Assembly (NCBI GenBank): GCA_031266695.1
Contig: JAISAK010000167.1
Coordinates: 1 to 6,926 of the forward strand
Length of the DNA stretch: 6,926 nucleotides
Source of the DNA: Treponema sp.
GTDB lineage: Bacteria > Spirochaetota > Spirochaetia > Treponematales > Breznakiellaceae
Reading direction: 5' to 3'
Below are positions 5,292 to 6,926 of this stretch, piece after piece. The notes under the pieces are model-generated. The model was not told the DNA's origin. It made no database searches and saw only the letters and a program-made list of their open reading frames with translations. Each line of letters starts with the position of its first letter. Within the stretch, counting starts at the first letter, position 1. The position numbers and the translations under genes were made by a program.

Positions 5292-6466
5292 GCGCAGAGA
5301 CAAGGGGAACCGCAAGAGATCGCCCCGTCCCGAAGTTTTTTCCCCGCTCTCTTTTCTTCCCGTTGTTTTGCCTGTCTCTCTTTTTTTCCTCCGGCACCCT
5401 CTCCTTTGCCCAGCGGCAGGAAACGCTTCCCTGGTGGTATATCCTGGAACAGGGAAAATTTTATTTTCGCGGCGGGGAATACGGGCATGCCCTCCTTTCC
5501 TTTGAAGACGCCCGCCGGCAGCGGCGCGCTATGTATGAACAGATGGAAAGGGATTTTATTGATTTTCTTTCGCTGCCCGAAGTCCGGCGCCTGGGCGATT
5601 CCCTTGACCGGATAGAAACCTACGCGGCGGAACGGAGTTATGACAACGTTTCCGCCCTTCTCGCGGAACTTTATTACCGTATTCCCAGGGAAAGTTTTTC
5701 CGATTCGGCCTCCGCCGCCCTCGGCGTTCTTGGCGGTCTGAAGGATTACCCCGAGGCCGAGTATTGGATTGGGGAAACTTACCGGACCGAGGGAGAGCTG
5801 GGCCTTGCCTTGAGTCAATTCAGGAAAGCCTATGAACTGCGCGGCCTTTTTGAAAATCCCGGCAGCGATTTGGATATCCTGTACAAGATCGCCGATATCT
5901 GCAAGATCCGTCAGGAGTATAACGAGATGGAGCGTACCCTTCTTTTGATCCTCGGGCAGGATACGCTTTGGTCGGAAGAGTCGGGCTCCTTTGCGAAGAA
6001 CGCCATGATTCGAACCCTGGAAAATGAAGGGATAAACCGTTTTCTAAGCCTCTACCGCTATAACAATACGGCCGTGGAGGAAGCCCATCGTCTGCTCGGT
6101 TTTTACTACTACGCCTCGGGCCGTCACAGCAGGGCGGAGGAGCATCTTATGTTTTCCTTCCTCATTCAAAATACGGTTATCCTTGAAGAGCTAATCCGCC
6201 GCGAGTACGATTATGAGTTCACCGGTCTCCGGGCCCTTTCCGACGAGATAAACCGCAATTCCCTCCTTTCCGATTACGCTTCAAAGACCGAATATTACCG
6301 AACCATTTATTACCTCGGGACAAGCCTTTTCGGTACCGGCAAAGCCGGCCCCGCCCGGGATTTCTGGAATTTTCTTGCCGCCTGCGGAGAAGCCGGAGAA
6401 TGGCAAAACCGCGCCCGCGCGCAGTTAAGCGGCCCAAGGGTAGACAGGGCAGTAGAAATGCCCTGA
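5288..6466 (+). CDS. Exported TPR-repeat protein of unknown function
   Basis: The protein has 392 residues. Residues 1-41 look like a signal peptide: a long basic N-region with KFFPR, a hydrophobic core SLFFPLFCLSLFF, and a likely signal peptidase I site after SFA (Ala41). Cys28 lies in the middle of the core and is not a convincing lipobox, so a periplasmic protein is favoured over a lipoprotein. The mature part is alpha-helical with about five TPR-like helix pairs near residues 50-81, 155-188, 196-224, 264-296 and 339-372 (e.g. YWIGETYRTEGELGLALSQF, LLGFYYYASGRHSRAEEHL). TPRs mediate protein-protein contacts; partner and process are unknown. The ATG at 5288 overlaps the ispG TGA as ATGA, indicating translational coupling, although an envelope TPR protein has no obvious link to isoprenoid synthesis. 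No catalytic domain is recognised. Confidence 0.85.
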   Translation: MSAETRGTARDRPVPKFFPRSLFFPLFCLSLFFSSGTLSFAQRQETLPWWYILEQGKFYFRGGEYGHALLSFEDARRQRRAMYEQMERDFIDFLSLPEVRRLGDSLDRIETYAAERSYDNVSALLAELYYRIPRESFSDSASAALGVLGGLKDYPEAEYWIGETYRTEGELGLALSQFRKAYELRGLFENPGSDLDILYKIADICKIRQEYNEMERTLLLILGQDTLWSEESGSFAKNAMIRTLENEGINRFLSLYRYNNTAVEEAHRLLGFYYYASGRHSRAEEHLMFSFLIQNTVILEELIRREYDYEFTGLRALSDEINRNSLLSDYASKTEYYRTIYYLGTSLFGTGKAGPARDFWNFLAACGEAGEWQNRARAQLSGPRVDRAVEMP

Positions 6467-6470
6467 TAAT
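6441..6470 (+). promoter_or_regulatory. Candidate sigma-70 promoter for glnS
   Basis: A -35 TAGACA (6441-6446) and a -10 GATAAT (6465-6470), each one base off consensus, are separated by 18 nt. They overlap the last codons of the TPR gene and place a transcription start near 6477, about 50 nt before glnS. This is a motif match only. It would give glnS its own transcription despite the tight gene spacing. Confidence 0.4.
6447..6463. repeat. Inverted repeat filling the putative promoter spacer
   Basis: GGGCA (6447-6451) and TGCCC (6459-6463) form a perfect 5-bp inverted repeat around a 7-nt centre, lying between the candidate -35 and -10 hexamers. It could be an operator or a small mRNA hairpin at the end of the TPR transcript. 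No T-run follows, so a terminator is unlikely. It is short enough to be chance. Confidence 0.3.
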
Positions 6471-6516
6471 ATTACCGGTAGAATCTGTAAAAGCAAGGGA
6501 TTAGCATTTTTCTCCC

Positions 6517-6522
6517 AAGGAG
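6517..6522 (+). promoter_or_regulatory. Shine-Dalgarno for glnS
   Basis: AAGGAG lies 6 nt upstream of the ATG at 6529, with optimal spacing. It fixes the glnS start and shows independent translation initiation, unlike the coupled genes upstream. Confidence 0.85.
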
Positions 6523-6528
6523 CAAAAT

Positions 6529-6926
6529 ATGGCGGAAGCGCCTGGTGTAGACAAGGAGAACGGGCCTGTGTCCGGGTCCGATTTTATCAGCGAGTTTATC
6601 AAGGAAGATCTGGCGAAGGGCCGGTTTACCTATGTCCACACCCGGTTCCCGCCGGAACCCAACGGCTGGCTTCACATCGGCCATTGCAAGGCTTTCTACA
6701 TTGATTTCAGCATGGCGGAGCGTTTCGGCGGCAAATGTAATCTCCGCTTTGACGATACAAACCCGGAAAAAGAAGACCTCTCTTACGTTGAGGCCATCAA
6801 GCGCGATATCAAATGGATGGGTTACAACTGGGAGGATCGGGAATATTACGCCTCCGATTACTACGAATACCTCTGCGATTTGGCTGTGCGGATCATCAAA
6901 AAGGGACATGCCTATGTGGACGATCT
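6529..6926 (+). CDS. glnS: Glutaminyl-tRNA synthetase, N-terminal part (3' truncated by window)
   Basis: This class I aminoacyl-tRNA synthetase charges tRNA-Gln with glutamine in the cytoplasm. About 132 codons are present, without a stop, of a protein usually about 550 or more residues long. A short charged N-terminal extension (1-17) precedes DFISEFIKEDLAKGRFTYVH. Then come the class I signature FPPEPNGWLHIGH (HIGH at 49-52) and LRFDDTNPEKED (DDTNP at 75-79). The PPEPNG and CNLRFDDTNP forms are GlnRS-type; bacterial GluRS usually has an APSPTG-like motif, so a non-discriminating GluRS is unlikely. The ATG has a strong AAGGAG 6 nt upstream. Its presence suggests direct glutaminylation rather than sole reliance on GatCAB transamidation. 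The 62-nt gap and candidate promoter suggest partly separate transcription from the TPR gene. Confidence 0.95.
   Translation, partial: MAEAPGVDKENGPVSGSDFISEFIKEDLAKGRFTYVHTRFPPEPNGWLHIGHCKAFYIDFSMAERFGGKCNLRFDDTNPEKEDLSYVEAIKRDIKWMGYNWEDREYYASDYYEYLCDLAVRIIKKGHAYVDD

Noticed and set aside
5368..5374. Cys28 of the TPR protein as a lipoprotein lipobox cysteine
   Set aside because: The preceding residues PLF do not fit even a relaxed spirochaetal lipobox, and the hydrophobic core continues past the Cys to a good SFA cleavage site.
5279..5818. A 179-codon reverse-strand frame over the ispG-TPR junction
   Set aside because: It is antisense to the TPR gene, spans a coupled junction, and has no recognisable motif.
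6472..6909. A 145-codon reverse-strand frame at the right end
   Set aside because: It lies antisense to glnS, whose HIGH and DDTNP motifs and strong ribosome site establish the + strand as coding.

Overview
The window is ordinary-looking chromosomal housekeeping DNA with every gene on the + strand. It carries the downstream half of a V/A-type ATPase operon (atpB 3' end, atpD, atpI, atpK), then ispG (gcpE, non-mevalonate isoprenoid synthesis), a gene for an exported TPR-repeat protein, and the 5' end of glnS. The bacterial V-type gene order B-D-I-K, as known in spirochaetes and Chlamydia, together with GC-rich coding sequence (mid-50s percent by eye) and GlnRS-type glutamine charging, suggests a Treponema-like spirochaete, perhaps one of the GC-richer gut treponemes. 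The genus is an inference; no rRNA or other diagnostic marker is present.

Layout: 3-833, C-terminal part of AtpB (regulatory/non-catalytic headpiece subunit). 840-1457, AtpD (central rotor shaft). 1454-1528, a 24-codon open frame with a consensus Shine-Dalgarno that is joined by ATGA overlaps to both atpD and atpI. 1525-3474, AtpI (stator and ion-channel subunit). 3475-3581, an intergenic region holding a 32-bp direct repeat around a palindrome; the second repeat copy supplies the atpK ribosome binding site. 3582-4022, AtpK (rotor ring proteolipid). 4098-5291, IspG. 5288-6466, secreted TPR protein overlapping ispG by ATGA. 6467-6528, a short gap before glnS, with a candidate sigma-70 promoter and an inverted repeat just upstream. 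6529-6926, GlnS, running off the window.

How they work together: AtpB and AtpD belong to the soluble V1 part and its shaft. AtpI supplies the stator arginine and the half-channels, and AtpK forms the ion-carrying ring. AtpK keeps the side-chain ligands (Thr57, Gln58, Gln102, Glu131) that bind Na+ in the Enterococcus hirae K ring, with nearly the same spacing, so the enzyme may be Na+-coupled. The very short gaps and overlaps from atpB to atpI suggest one mRNA with translational coupling. ispG and the TPR gene form a second coupled pair, possibly read through from the ATPase operon.

I saw no new multi-gene system. The most noteworthy signals are translational architecture (the coupled mini-ORF before atpI and the duplicated leader before atpK), the Na+ signature in AtpK, and Ala/Gly/Pro-rich insertions in the otherwise conserved AtpI and IspG.
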